A stretch of DNA of 64,000 bases. Origin: Solen grandis (lineage: Eukaryota; Mollusca; Bivalvia; Adapedonta; Solenidae). The DNA is taken from positions 40,326,283 to 40,390,282 of the forward strand of contig CM037792.1 of assembly GCA_021229015.1 (NCBI GenBank), written 5' to 3'. This document shows positions 43,936 through 55,024 of the stretch, one piece after another. The stretch's first letter is position 1. The number at the start of each line of letters is the position of its first letter. Under the pieces are notes generated by a model, which was not told the origin of the DNA, did no database searches, and was given only the letters and a program-made list of their open reading frames with translations. A program made the position numbers and the translations under genes.

Positions 43936-44080
43936 ATAATAAGAAAAAACATTACAAACCCAATACGTTTTCCGCAAGTTTGCGGAAAGCCATAATAATA
44001 ATAAGAAAAATAAACATAACAAACCCTATATGTTTTCCGCAGGTTTGCGGAAAGCCGTAATAAAAGCTTGAAGAAAGCCG
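43936..44080 (+). repeat. Variant hairpin units, two copies
   Basis: CAATACGTTTTCCGCA-AGTT-TGCGGAAAGCCATAA and TATATGTTTTCCGCA-GGTT-TGCGGAAAGCCGTAA, with 'aacataacaaaccc' before them as in the main hairpin array. Stem sequence differs from AGGACTTTCTGCC yet pairing is kept. Confidence 0.8.
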
Positions 44081-44440
44081 TTATAACAAAGGCAATATGC
44101 TTATCGGTCCTGGTGTACACCATTGCATCTTAATATGCACACATTCTCACAAATACGCATCGCAATGCACCTTTCAACATGGGCACTCTTCCCTGCGTAG
44201 GAACGTCCGGATCGTGGGTAACCAACCCAATAACCGCCTTCTTTCCTTACTTCAAATTGCTAGATTTTTGTATACAAGCCCTTATCCGAAAAACGAATAT
44301 CTGCCATGTTTGTTGACGGAATTACTTAAAATTTTTAGGACTTTTTGCACATTGAAGCCTACGGCATTCGTGCCAATTTCAACTTCAAACATCAACTTGC
44401 CGATTTTATAACAATTTTTCGAATAATTTCTGCTTAAATA
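44081..44440. other. Insert between type C blocks, unrecognised
   Basis: Non-repeated sequence with somewhat higher GC near 44,180-44,230. An open frame covers it but shows no family motif. It begins next to a third, partial hairpin half (GAAGAAAGCCGTTATAA). Confidence 0.4.
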
Positions 44441-45604
44441 TGCATGACGTCATTAATCACGTGACCAAACAAATATTCCTTGCAGTATACATCACTTCAC
44501 TTTTCAGTGTGTAAATCCTGAAAAATTCATAATGATTGACTCAAACTTCATGAAGCTACAGCGTTTCAATTTCGTTAAAAGAACACTTTTTGTTTTCCTG
44601 CCATATATCAACGGATTCAGAATGTTAGAATTTTGTTTTGTTTTTTGTTTTTTTTATGTCATCATAACCACGTGACTTAAGAGAAAATCATTCAAAAAAA
44701 AAGAATGTAAACCTCTATGCCGATATGCTGTCCAATTTTCATTTTTCTAATGCATCATCAGGAGGCTTTGTTACATTAAAATGTAATTTTAGGACCAAAG
44801 TTCGAAACTCGGTATCGCCATGAAATCTTAATCTTTTCGAATTAGGATATTTGAATGCCAAGGTGCACATCTACATCTTAAAATACATTTTCTGTGAAAA
44901 TATCAAGATAATCTGACCAGAAATGAAGGCTCTAGAGCGCGAACAAACTTTTGAGGCTGACGTCATATCTGACGTCGTTTGACGTCACTGAAAATTGAAA
45001 ATAAATGAATGTATAAACTTAAACTTTTTCATCTCAGCAATACAATTTTCAAAAAGATTGAGTCAAAAGTCTTGATACCAGACGAAAGAAATTTTTCAAA
45101 AAGATGCTTTTTTGTCGTTTTTATGACGTCACAACCACGTGACTTAAGAAAAAATCCTAAGGGAATTTGAAAGAAGACCTCAAGGCCGATATGCTGTCCA
45201 ATTTTCATGCTTCTAGCCCGTTTGGTGGCCTTCTAATTTACTGAAATATATTTTTAAGACCTAAGTTCGAATCTCGGTTTTGCCATGGAATCTTTTTTAT
45301 TTTCGAATTGGAAATTTGAATGCCAGGGTGCACATCTACATTCTGAAATACATTTTCTGTGAAAATATCAAAATGATCGGACCAGAATTGAAGGCTCTAG
45401 AGCGCAAACAAACTTTTTAAGCTGACATCAAATCTGACGTCATTTGACGTCATTGAAAATTAAAAATAAATGAATCTATAAATTTAAACTTTTTAATTGC
45501 TGCAATACAATTTTCAAAAAGATTGAGTTAAAAGTAATGATACCAGAGCTAAAGAAATTTTTCAAAAATATGCTTTTGTCTATTGTATGACGTCATAACC
45601 ACGT
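44441..45604 (+). repeat. Type C monomers, block 2
   Basis: TGACGTCA boundaries near 44,446, 44,958 and 45,423, with the 'atgacgtca(c/t)aaccacgt' mid-unit palindrome near 45,122 and 45,588. Clean consensus. The block ends in the middle of that mid-unit palindrome. Confidence 0.85.
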
Positions 45605-46689
45605 CAAAACTTTCGTAGTCAATTTCAAATGAGACGTCATTTGACGTCATAGGCTTCTGAAATTCATTGAAATCGTAATTTCAGCGTCTGAATCATTTGT
45701 CATTAAATTTTCATTGCCCTTCGACAATTTCAACATATAGAAATACTCTTATTAATATTAGAAATACATTATCATATAATGACGTCAAGTGACGTCATGT
45801 GACGTTTATTTTCACAAAATGTTTAAGACTCCCAGAGACCTATATACTGACCTAATATCACTTTTCTATCTCAAATAAATCCGATTTTATAAGCATTAAA
45901 AAATTTACGACCTTGGTTCGAATCTTGAATTCGCTATAGAACCATGGACTTTTCGAATTTTGAAAAACGGACACCGAGATGCACAACTAGAACTTAATAT
46001 TCACATTCTGTGAAAATTTGATGAAAATCGGTTCATAAACAATGGCTGTAGACCGTGTACAAACTTTTGTTGCATATTTCAAGTGTGACGTCATATGACG
46101 TCATAGGCATATGAAAATTATAAAAATCAAAATATCAGCCTTTGAAGCATGTGTCATTAAATTTTCATTGCCCTTCGACAATTTCAACATATAGAAATAT
46201 TCTTGTTAATATTAGAAATACATTATCATATAATGACGTCACGTGACGTCATATGACATTTATTTTCACAAAATGTTTAAATCTTCTAGAGACCTATATA
46301 CTGACTAAATATCAACTTTCTATCTTAAATTGGACAGATTTTATAAGCATTTAAAAATTTACGACCTTGGTTCGAATCTTGGATTCGCTATAGAACCATG
46401 GACTTTTCGAATTTTTAAAAACGGACACAGGGATGCACAACTAGAGCCTAACATACACATTCTGTGAAATTTTGATGAAAATCGGTCCAGAAATAATGGC
46501 TGTAGACCGCGAACAAACTTTTTCACCTGACGTCAAATCTGACGTTATGTGACGTCATATGAATATGAAATTCATTGCATCCGAAAGCTCATGGTTTGAA
46601 ATATATTCCATAAAATGTTCATTGTTCTGAGTCAATGGCAACACCTCGAAATTAACACAAATATAAGAGGAAGAAAAAAAGAATAATAA
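45605..46689 (+). repeat. Type B monomers, clean reference copy
   Basis: Boundaries at 45,781 and 46,234 (453 bp). The 18-bp palindrome TGACGTCACGTGACGTCA is at 46,234-46,251, followed by ATATGAC. Unit order: 'aaaatgtttaag', 'gacctatatactgac', 'gaccttggttcgaatcttg', 'atggacttttcgaa', 'cacattctgtgaaa', 'ggctgtagaccgcg', 'cctgacgtcaaatctgacg', then the B-end segment and polypurine GAGGAAGAAAAAAAG. Confidence 0.9.
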
Positions 46690-46738
46690 GAAGAAGAACT
46701 AGATGTCATTCGTGAAAACGAATGATAGGACTTTCTGC
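46690..46738 (+). repeat. Hairpin leader, copy 6 (intact)
   Basis: AACTAGATGT, then CATTCGT-GAAA-ACGAATG (46,707-46,724, GNRA-type loop in RNA), then ATAGGACTTTCTGC. The best reference copy of the leader; followed by AAGCTGTGTTAATGC. Confidence 0.85.
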
Positions 46739-48869
46739 AAGCTGTGTTAATGCAAAAAGCAGGAAATAGATGTTTCATGTAATGATTCACCTCTGGTAGT
46801 ATTTCATGTTCATGCTAAACAATTGACATTATATTCCGAAATTAGTGCAAATGATAAGAACTTAGCATTAGTCTGTGACGTAACATGATGTTATATGACG
46901 TCAGGACATGACTGCAAACTTGATTTCTAGTTTAAAGGTCCTATGTTTGAATCTTGCTTCAGCCACAATACTTCGGTTTTTCGGAATTAAGGTTTGCTGA
47001 CAAAATATTCACACCTTAGTTTCAAGATGTACCATCTGTAAAAATTTGAAGGAAATCTGATCACAAATGGCGGCTGTAGAGCGCGAATACAATTTTTCAC
47101 TATTTTAGCTCTGACGTCAGGTGACGTCATAGGGTGCTGAAAATGCTGTTGCTCAAAAGCGCATACTTTACTGCAATAACTCTGAAATTTTCATTATTCT
47201 GAACAACTGGCTAGCTCTGACGTCAGGTGACGTCACGATTCAAAATATTTGTAGAAATGCTGCAGAACTGCAAACTGTGTAAGCTTCAACTTTCTATCTC
47301 ATCCTGAAGCTCTCAATCCTAAAATGAAATTTTTGGTCCTATGTTCGAATCTTACTTCAGCCACAGAACTTCGGTTTTTCGGAATTTCGGTTTTGCTGGC
47401 AGATATGCACACCTTAGTTTCAAGGTGTACCATCTGTGAAAATTTGAAGAAAATCCGACCATAAATGGCGGCTGTAGAGCGCGTACACCATGTTTCAATA
47501 TTTTTAGCTCTGACGTCACATGACGTCATAGGGTGCTGAAGAAGCTTTTGTTCAAAAGCGCATACTTTACTGTCATAACTCTGAAATTTTCATTATTCTG
47601 AACAACTGGCATCATGTCGAAATCATTGCCCTTAAATAAAATTAAGATGTATGCTTATGACGTCACATGACGACATTTGACGTCACGACTCCAAAATATA
47701 TTAAGAAATTGCAGAACTGCAAACTGTGTAAGTTCAACTTTCTATCTCATTCTGAAGCTCTTTAATCCTAAAATGAAATTTTCGGTCCTATGTTCGAATC
47801 TTATTTAAGCCACAGAACTTCGGTCTTTCGGAATTTCGGTTAGCTGAAAGGATATACACATCTTAGTTTCAAGATATACCATCTGTGAAATTTGAAGAAA
47901 ATTCGACCATAAATGTCGGCTGTAGAGCGTGAACACCATTTTTCACTATTTTTAGCTCTGACGTCACATGACGTCATAGGGTGCTGAAGATGCTTTTTTC
48001 AAAAGCGCATCCATTTCTGTCATAACTCTGAAATTTTCATTATTCTGAACAACTGGCATCATGTCGAAATCATTGCCTTTAAATGAAAATTAAGAGTATG
48101 CTTATGACGTCACATGACGTCATATGACGTCACGACTCAAATATATTAAGAAATTCTGCAGAACTGCAAACTGTGTAAGTTTCAACTTTCTATTTCATCC
48201 TGAAGCTCTTTAATCCTAAAATGAAATTTTCGGTCCTATGTTCGAATCTTATTAAGCCACAGAACTTCGGTCTTTCGGAATTTCGGTTAGCTGCAAGGAT
48301 ATACACCTCTAGTTTCAAGTACCATCTGTGAAAATTTGAAGAAAATTCGACCATAAATGGCGGCTGTAGAGCGTGAACACCATGTTTCACTATTTTTAGC
48401 TCTGACGTCACATGACGTCATAGGGTGCTGAAGATGCTTTTTTCAAAAGCGCATCATTTCTGTCATAACTCTGAAATTTTCATTATTCTGAACAACTGCA
48501 TCATGTCGAAATCATTGCCTTTAAATGAAAATTAAGATGTATGCTTATGACGTCACTGACGTCATATGACGTCACGACTCAAAATATATTAAGAAATTCT
48601 GACAGAACTGCAAACTGTGTAAGTTTCAACTTTCTATTTCATCTGAAGCTCTTTAATCTAAAATGAAATTTCGGTCCTATGTTCGAATCTTATTCAGCCA
48701 CAGAACTTCGGTTTTTCGGAATTTCGGTTAGCGGGACAGGATATACACCTTAGTTTACAAGTTACCATCTGTGAAAATTTGAAGAAAATCGACCATAAAT
48801 GGCGCTGTAGAGCGCGAACAACCATTTTCAATATTTTTAGCTGTGACGTCATTGACGTCATAGGGTGCT
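46739..48869 (+). repeat. AGCAGG entry segment and type A monomer block (clean)
   Basis: Boundaries TTTAGCTCTGACGTCA at 47,112, 47,511, 47,959, 48,403 and 48,844 give steps of 399, 448, 444 and 441 bp. A second cluster in each unit reads CTTATGACGTCACATGACG and extends to GACGTCACGACTC. The first full step is short because about 50 bp around 'ggcatcatgtcgaaatc' are missing near 47,210. Confidence 0.92.
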
Positions 48870-50326
48870 GAAATCTCATGAAACAAATTTCACGTGCTAT
48901 CACTAAAATTGTCATTAATTTTATTGCACACATATTAAATATAGCTTTGTAAAGAAGAAATAATAATCAAAAAAAATGACGTCACGTGACGTCATATGAC
49001 GTTTAATTTTCAAATAATTGTTAAGACTCCAGAGACCTATAACTGAAAATTTCAACTTTCTATCTCAATAGGACAGTTTTATAAGCATTTAAAAATTTAC
49101 GTCCTTGTTCGAATCTTGGATCCGCCATAGATGCTTGACTTTTCGAATTTGAAAAACCGGAAAACGGTATACACACTAAGAACTTAATATACTCATTCTG
49201 TGAATATTTTATGAAAATCGTCCCATTAATAATGGCTCTGGACCGTGTACAAACTTTCGTAGTCAATTTCAAATGTGACGTCATATGACGTCTTAGGATT
49301 CTGAAAATCTTTGAAATCGAAATTCAGATCTGAATCATTCTGTCATTAAATTTTCATTGCCCTTCGAACAATTTCAATATATAGAAATACTCTTGTTAAA
49401 TTAGAAAATTACATTATCATATAATGACGTCACGTGACGTCATATGACATTTATTTTCACAAAATGTTTAAGACTCCAGAGACCATATATACTGACCCAA
49501 TATCACTTTCTATCTCAAATAGGACCGATTTTATAAAAATTTGAAAATTTACGACCTTGGTTCGAATCTTGGAATCGCTATAGAACCTTGGACTTTTCGA
49601 ATTTTGAAAAACGGACAACGAGATGCACAACTAGAACTTAATATACACATTCTGTGAAAATTTGATGAAAATGGGTTTTATAAACAATGGCTGTAGACCG
49701 CGTACAAACTTTTGTTGCATATTTCCAGTGTGACGTCATATGACGTCATAGGCATATGAAAATCATAGAAATCAAAATTTCAGCGTTTGAAGCATGGGGT
49801 CTTTAAAATTTTCATTGCCTTTCGACAATATCAAAATATAGAAATATTCTTGTTAATATTAGAAATAAATTATCATATAATGACGTCACGTGACGTCATA
49901 TGACATATATTTTCACAAAATGTTAAAAACTTCTAGAGACCTAATACTGACAAATATCAACTTTCTTTCTTAAATAGGAAAATTTTTATAAGCATTTAAA
50001 AATTTTTACGACCTTGTTCAATCTGGATTCGCTATAAACCATGGACTTTTCGAATTTGAAAAACGGACACCGGATGCACAACTAGAACTTAATATACACA
50101 ATCTGTGAAAATTTGATGAAAATCGGTTCACAAACAATGGCTGTAGACCGCGTACAAACTTTGTAGGAATTTCAAATGTGTAGTCATATGACGTCATAGG
50201 CATATGAAAATCATAGAAATAAAAATTTTCTACGTGGCTAATAAGTCATAAAAATTTCATCGCCCCGGGGAGTATTGCAACATAGAAAAAAAGCGTTAGT
50301 TGGGAAGAAAAAAGAATAATAATAAT
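48870..50326 (+). repeat. Link plus type B monomer block (clean)
   Basis: The palindrome TGACGTCACGTGACGTCA occurs at 48,977, 49,425 and 49,881 (448 and 456 bp apart). The block leaves type B through the link 'cataaaaatttcatcgccc' and 'agcgttagttgggaagaa' rather than the usual B-end segment. Confidence 0.9.
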
Positions 50327-50367
50327 AACTAGAGTCATTCGTCTAAACGAATGATATACTTTCTGCA
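50327..50367 (+). repeat. Hairpin leader, copy 7
   Basis: AACTAGAGT, then CATTCGT-CTAA-ACGAATG, then ATATACTTTCTGC. Hairpin stem intact with a different loop. The AGCAGG entry segment follows. Confidence 0.8.
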
Positions 50368-52290
50368 ACCTGTGTTAATGCAAAGCAGGAGATAGAAGTT
50401 TAAATGTAATGAATCACCTCTGGAGTATTTCATGTTCATGCTAACAAATGACATTATATTCCGCGAAAAATAAGCGAATAAAAATTTTTTTAGAATAATA
50501 GTAGAAGTAGTATGCTTATGACAAACATATGACGTCTCGACAAAAATATATTAAGAAATTTTGCAGAACTGCAAACTGTGTAAGTTTCAACTTTCTATCT
50601 CATCCCGAAGTTCTTTAACCCTAAAATTTTTGGTCCTATGTTCGAATCATACTTCAGCAACAATACTTCGGTTTTTCGGAATTAAGGTTAGGTGACAAAA
50701 TATTCACACCTTAGTTTCAAGAGTACCATCTGTAAAAATTTGAAGAAAATCTGATCATAAATGCGGCTGTGAGCGCGAACACCATTTTTCACTATTTTTA
50801 GCTTTTGACGTCACTGAAGTCATAGGGGGCTGAAAATGCTGTTGCTCAAAAGCGCATACTTTATTGCAATAACTCTGAAATTTTCATTATTCTGAACAAC
50901 TAGCATCATGTCGAAATCATTGCCCCACATTAAAATTAAGAAGTATTCTTATGACGTCCTATGACGTCACGATTCAAAATATTTGTAGAAATGCTGCAGA
51001 ACTGCAAACTGTGTAAGTTTCAACTTCCTATCTCATCCTGAAGCTCTTCAATCCTAAAAAAGAAATTTTTGGTCCATGTTCCCAATCTTACTTCAGCCAC
51101 AGAACTTCGGAATTAAGTTTTGCTGGCAGGATATGCACACCTTAGTTTCAAGGTTGTACCATCTGTGAAAATTTGAAGAAAATCCGACCATAAATGGCGG
51201 TGTAGAGCGCGAAAAACCATTTTTCACTATTTTTAGCTGTGACGTCACATGACGTCATAGGTGCGGAAGATGCTTTTGTTCAAAAGCGCATACTTTACTG
51301 TCATAACTCTGAAATGTTCATTATTCTGAACAACTGGCATCATGTCGAAATCATTGCCCTAAAATAAAAATTAAGAAGTATGCTTATGACGTCACATGAC
51401 GACATTTGACGTCACGACTCAAAATATATTAAGAAATTCTGCAGAACTGCAAACTGTGTAAGTTTCAACTTTCTATCTCATCTGAAGCTCTTTAATCCTA
51501 AAATGAAATTTTCGGTCCCCATGTTCGAATCTTATTTAAGCGACAGAACTTCGGTCTTTCGGAATTTCGGTTAGCTGACAGGATATGCACACCTTAGTTT
51601 TAAGATGTACCATCTGTGAAAATTTGAAGAAAATCCGACCATAAATGGCGGCTGTAGAGCGTGAACACCATTTTTCACTATTTTTAGCTCTGACGTCATA
51701 TGACGTCATAGGGTGCTGCAGATGCTTTTGTTCAAAAGAGCATATTTTACTGTCATAATACTGAAATGTTCATTATTCGAACAACTGGCATTATTTCGAA
51801 ATCATTGCCCTAAAATAAAAATTAAAAGTATGCTTATGACGTCACATGACGTCATAAACACGTCAAGACTCAAATTATATGTAGAAATTCTGCAGAACGC
51901 AAACTGTGTAAGTTTCAACTTTCTTTCTCATCCTGAAGCTCTTTAAATCCTAAAATGAAATTTTCGGTCCTATGTTCGAATCTTAATTCAGCAACAGAAC
52001 TTCGGTCTTTCGGGAAATTTTGGTTAGCTGACAGGATGTGCACCCCTAAGTTTCAAAAAGTACCATCTGTGAAAATTTGAAGAAAATCCGACCATAAATG
52101 ACGGCTGTAGAGCGCGAACACCATTTTTTACTATTTTTAGCTCTGACGTCATGTGACGTCATAGGGTGCTGAAAATCATTGAAATCAAAATTTCCTCACG
52201 TGACTAATAAGCCATAAAAATTTCATCGTCCTAGGACTATTGCAACATATAAAAATAAGCGTTTAGTTAGGAAGAAGAAAAGAATAATAA
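50368..52290 (+). repeat. AGCAGG entry segment and type A monomer block (clean)
   Basis: Boundaries near 50,807, 51,240, 51,691 and 52,144 (steps about 433, 451 and 453 bp), then the link 'tcatcgtcctaggactattgca' and 'gcgtttagttaggaagaag'. At 51,838-51,866 one unit reads GACGTCATAAACACGTCAAG, a type C-like variant inside a type A unit. Confidence 0.9.
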
Positions 52291-52575
52291 TAATAATAAA
52301 CATAAAAAACCCCATAGGATTTTCTGCTTTAGGCAAAAAGCCCAAATAAAAAGAAAAAGAAGAATAAACATACAAACCCAATAGGACTTTCTGCTTTAGG
52401 CAGAAATTCCTAATAAAAAAAAAACAGAACAAACCCCAATAGGACTTTCTGTTGGGGAAAGCCCAATAATAAAAAAACAGTACAAACCCAATGGACTTTC
52501 TCCCGAAAGGGCAAAAAGCCCTAAAAAAGACAGAAAAACCCCAAATGGGTCTTTCTGCGAAAAGCAGAAAGCCCT
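52291..52575 (+). repeat. Hairpin array, five units
   Basis: Units with loops TTTA, TTTA, GGGG-like, GAAA and GAAA, for example CTTTCTGCGAAAAGCAGAAAG. Several stems are one or two pairs short. The last unit runs straight into a leader. Confidence 0.85.
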
Positions 52576-52611
52576 AACTGATGTCATTCGTTTAAACGAA
52601 TGATTGGGCTT
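52576..52611 (+). repeat. Hairpin leader, copy 8
   Basis: CTAACTGATGT then CATTCGTTTAAACGAATG (52,585-52,602), a perfect 18-bp palindrome, then ATTGGGCTTTCTG. Module D follows. Confidence 0.85.
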
Positions 52612-53640
52612 TCTGAACATCTGCTTTTATAGTATATATGAAGATGACTAATAGAAAATCTGTCCAAATTGCAACTTTCTATCCCCTCTATTTTCTATAT
52701 AAAATAGCGCAAATGAACACTTTTCTGTAATTTTAATAAAGTCCGCCCATATCTTGCACTGATTTACATACAAATTTATACTATGTAAAATGACATGAAA
52801 GAAAAAGAAACAATGTTCAAATGTAAGTTTTAATTTTCATAACTGAATTTCATCACTCCCTCAGTTGTAACCTTGTTTAATTTTAGCTTCTTTGGGAAAG
52901 AAGTATTGAATTTTTGTATAGGTATAATCCTTTCGACACCTGTAACGTATTAAATCGTATTTAGCGTTTTTGGCTGTTTGGGTTTCCGTATTTTTGCCAT
53001 AAATTCCGGGGAATTTGAACATGGTGTTTTTTAAAAGGGAAACCCACCCTACAAACTGATGCAATATGAATATCGTTAGCATAACAATGCAGTTTTTAGA
53101 TGGTCTAAAATGTGGGGCTGCGTGTAAATTTTTTTCAAGGCTTGCAAACTGCTCGCAGTACATAGTTTTTGCAAATACGGATTTTTGTCTTGTGCCGTTG
53201 TACATGTATTAATTCAATGCTTTTTTTGGGAAACAGACAAAAATTCGACAAAAAAAAAAAAAAAAACAAAAAAACAAAAAATCAAATATACCCCATCAAT
53301 TGCAAATTTGATTTTTTTTTTTTTTTTTTTTTTAAGTCGTTGCGCAAATTTAAGCTTGGTGCCCCCTGCGAGAAAGCTTTTAAAAAAAGTACATTTATAT
53401 GCATAATGTAAAAATTTTATCTTCAGTCGTTTCTGAGATTTTACTTTTTTAAACCCTCAAAAAAACAGATATTATCAGCAAAATTAGTTATTTCTTTTGT
53501 TTTTTTGCTTATAACTTTGTATGCGTAAAACCAATTTTAATAAACAAAAATTTTTGGTAACGTCAATTATTCGCTATAATTTTTTTCATAATATTTTAAA
53601 AACGTATTTTTTGAAAAGGCTAATAAGCAGTGGGGGGGAC
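52612..53640 (+). repeat. Module D, copy 2
   Basis: Cleaner copy of 27,601-28,780. It contains an A-run (53,250-53,281), the arms AAAAAATCAAAT and ATTTGATTTTTT around a roughly 20-nt core, and a T-run to 53,333; together these form a strong A/T hairpin. No coding signature. Confidence 0.75.
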
Positions 53641-54985
53641 ATCAAAATTTCCTCCGTCCCCAAAAACCCATAAAAATTTCATGCCCCCAGGACTTTGCAA
53701 CTTAAAAAAAAGGTTTTTTTTAGGAAGAAAAAATAAAATAAAAAAAAATGACGTCACTGACGTCATATGAGTTTTTTTACATAATTGTTAAACACCCAGC
53801 CTACTAACCGAAAAATTTCAATTTCTATCTCAAATAGGACATTTTTTTTTAAGCATTTAAAAATTGACGTCCTTGGGGGTTTGAATCTTTGATCCCCCAT
53901 GATGCTTGAATTTTGAATTTTGGGGGGGGGGGGGTATACCAATAAAAAAATTTAAATAACATTCTGGAAAGTTTGATGAAAATCGGCCTTTTAAAAATGG
54001 CTCGGCCGTGTCAAATTTTGTAGTCAATTTAAAGTGACTCATATGACGTCTGGCTTCTGAAAATCTTAAATTTCGAAATTTTTACATTTGAATCATTTAA
54101 TTTTTTTTGTCCCCGATAAATTTTAATTATAAAATCTTGTTAATTTAAAAAACATTATCTTTTAAAGACTCACGTACGTCATATGACATTTATTTTCACA
54201 AAAGTTTAAAACTTCTAGAGCCTAAATCTGACTTTTATAACTTTCTATCAAATGAAATTTTTTAAACTTTTTTAAAAAAATTTTCGACCTTTTCGAATTT
54301 TGGATTTGCATAGAAACCCAAAACTTTTCAATTTTGAAAAACGGACCCGGGAAACAACTAGAATTAATTACACTTTTTGGGAAAAAATTGATGAAAATCG
54401 GTTCTTAATAATGGCTCTGGACCGCGTACAAACTTTTGTACTTTTTTTGTTACGCTAGACGCTTGAGATATAAATCAAGAAAAAAATAAAAATCCCCTTG
54501 GAGAATTGACTAAAAATTTCTTTTTCCTTGGGCCATATTAAAATATAAAATTTTTTTTAAAAATTGAAATTTGATGCGTTAATGAGTCACAAGAGTCCCC
54601 TTTTCAAAAAAAATTTTTAAATCTATCGGAGATCATAATGACAAAATATCACCTTTGTTCTTTAGGGACGATTTTATGAGCATTTATAATTTGGGGCTTT
54701 TTTTTGAACTTGATTCGCCAAGAACCTTTTGGGGTTTTGCTTTTGAAAAAAGGACCCGAAGCAAAATAAACTTTATATACACTTCTGTGAAAATTTTAAA
54801 AAAAGGGGTTTTTAATTATTGCCGGACCGCGTACAAATTTGTGCAAATTGCCAAGTGACGTCAAATGATCGGCATTTGAAAATTATAAATTTTTTAATTA
54901 GCATATGAAAATATGCCACGAAATTTCTTTTCCCTAGCGAGGGAAACATATAAAATCCTTGAGGAAAAAAGAATAAAAAAAATAA
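53641..54985 (+). repeat. Link plus type B monomer block (degraded)
   Basis: 'aaatttcatgcccccagga' then type B units with TGACGTCACTGACGTCATATG near 53,749 and a damaged ACTCACGTACGTCATATGAC near 54,170. Homopolymers inflated from about 53,600 onward. Confidence 0.7.
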
Positions 54986-55024
54986 AACTAATTTCATTCG
55001 TTAAAACGAATGAAGGACTTTCTG
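54986..55024 (+). repeat. Hairpin leader, copy 9
   Basis: AAACTAATTT, then CATTCGT-TAAA-ACGAATG, then AAGGACTTTCTG. Stem intact although the neighbourhood is degraded. Module F follows. Confidence 0.8.

Noticed and set aside
44097..44411. 104-codon plus-strand open frame
   Set aside because: Lies in an unrecognised insert between satellite monomers. No start context, domain or homologous copy.
45605..52200. Pol III internal promoter in the monomers (GGTTCGAATC resembles a B-box)
   Set aside because: No A-box lies at the required distance upstream; the nearest similar sequence (TGGCTGTAGACCG) is about 300 bp before or lies after it.
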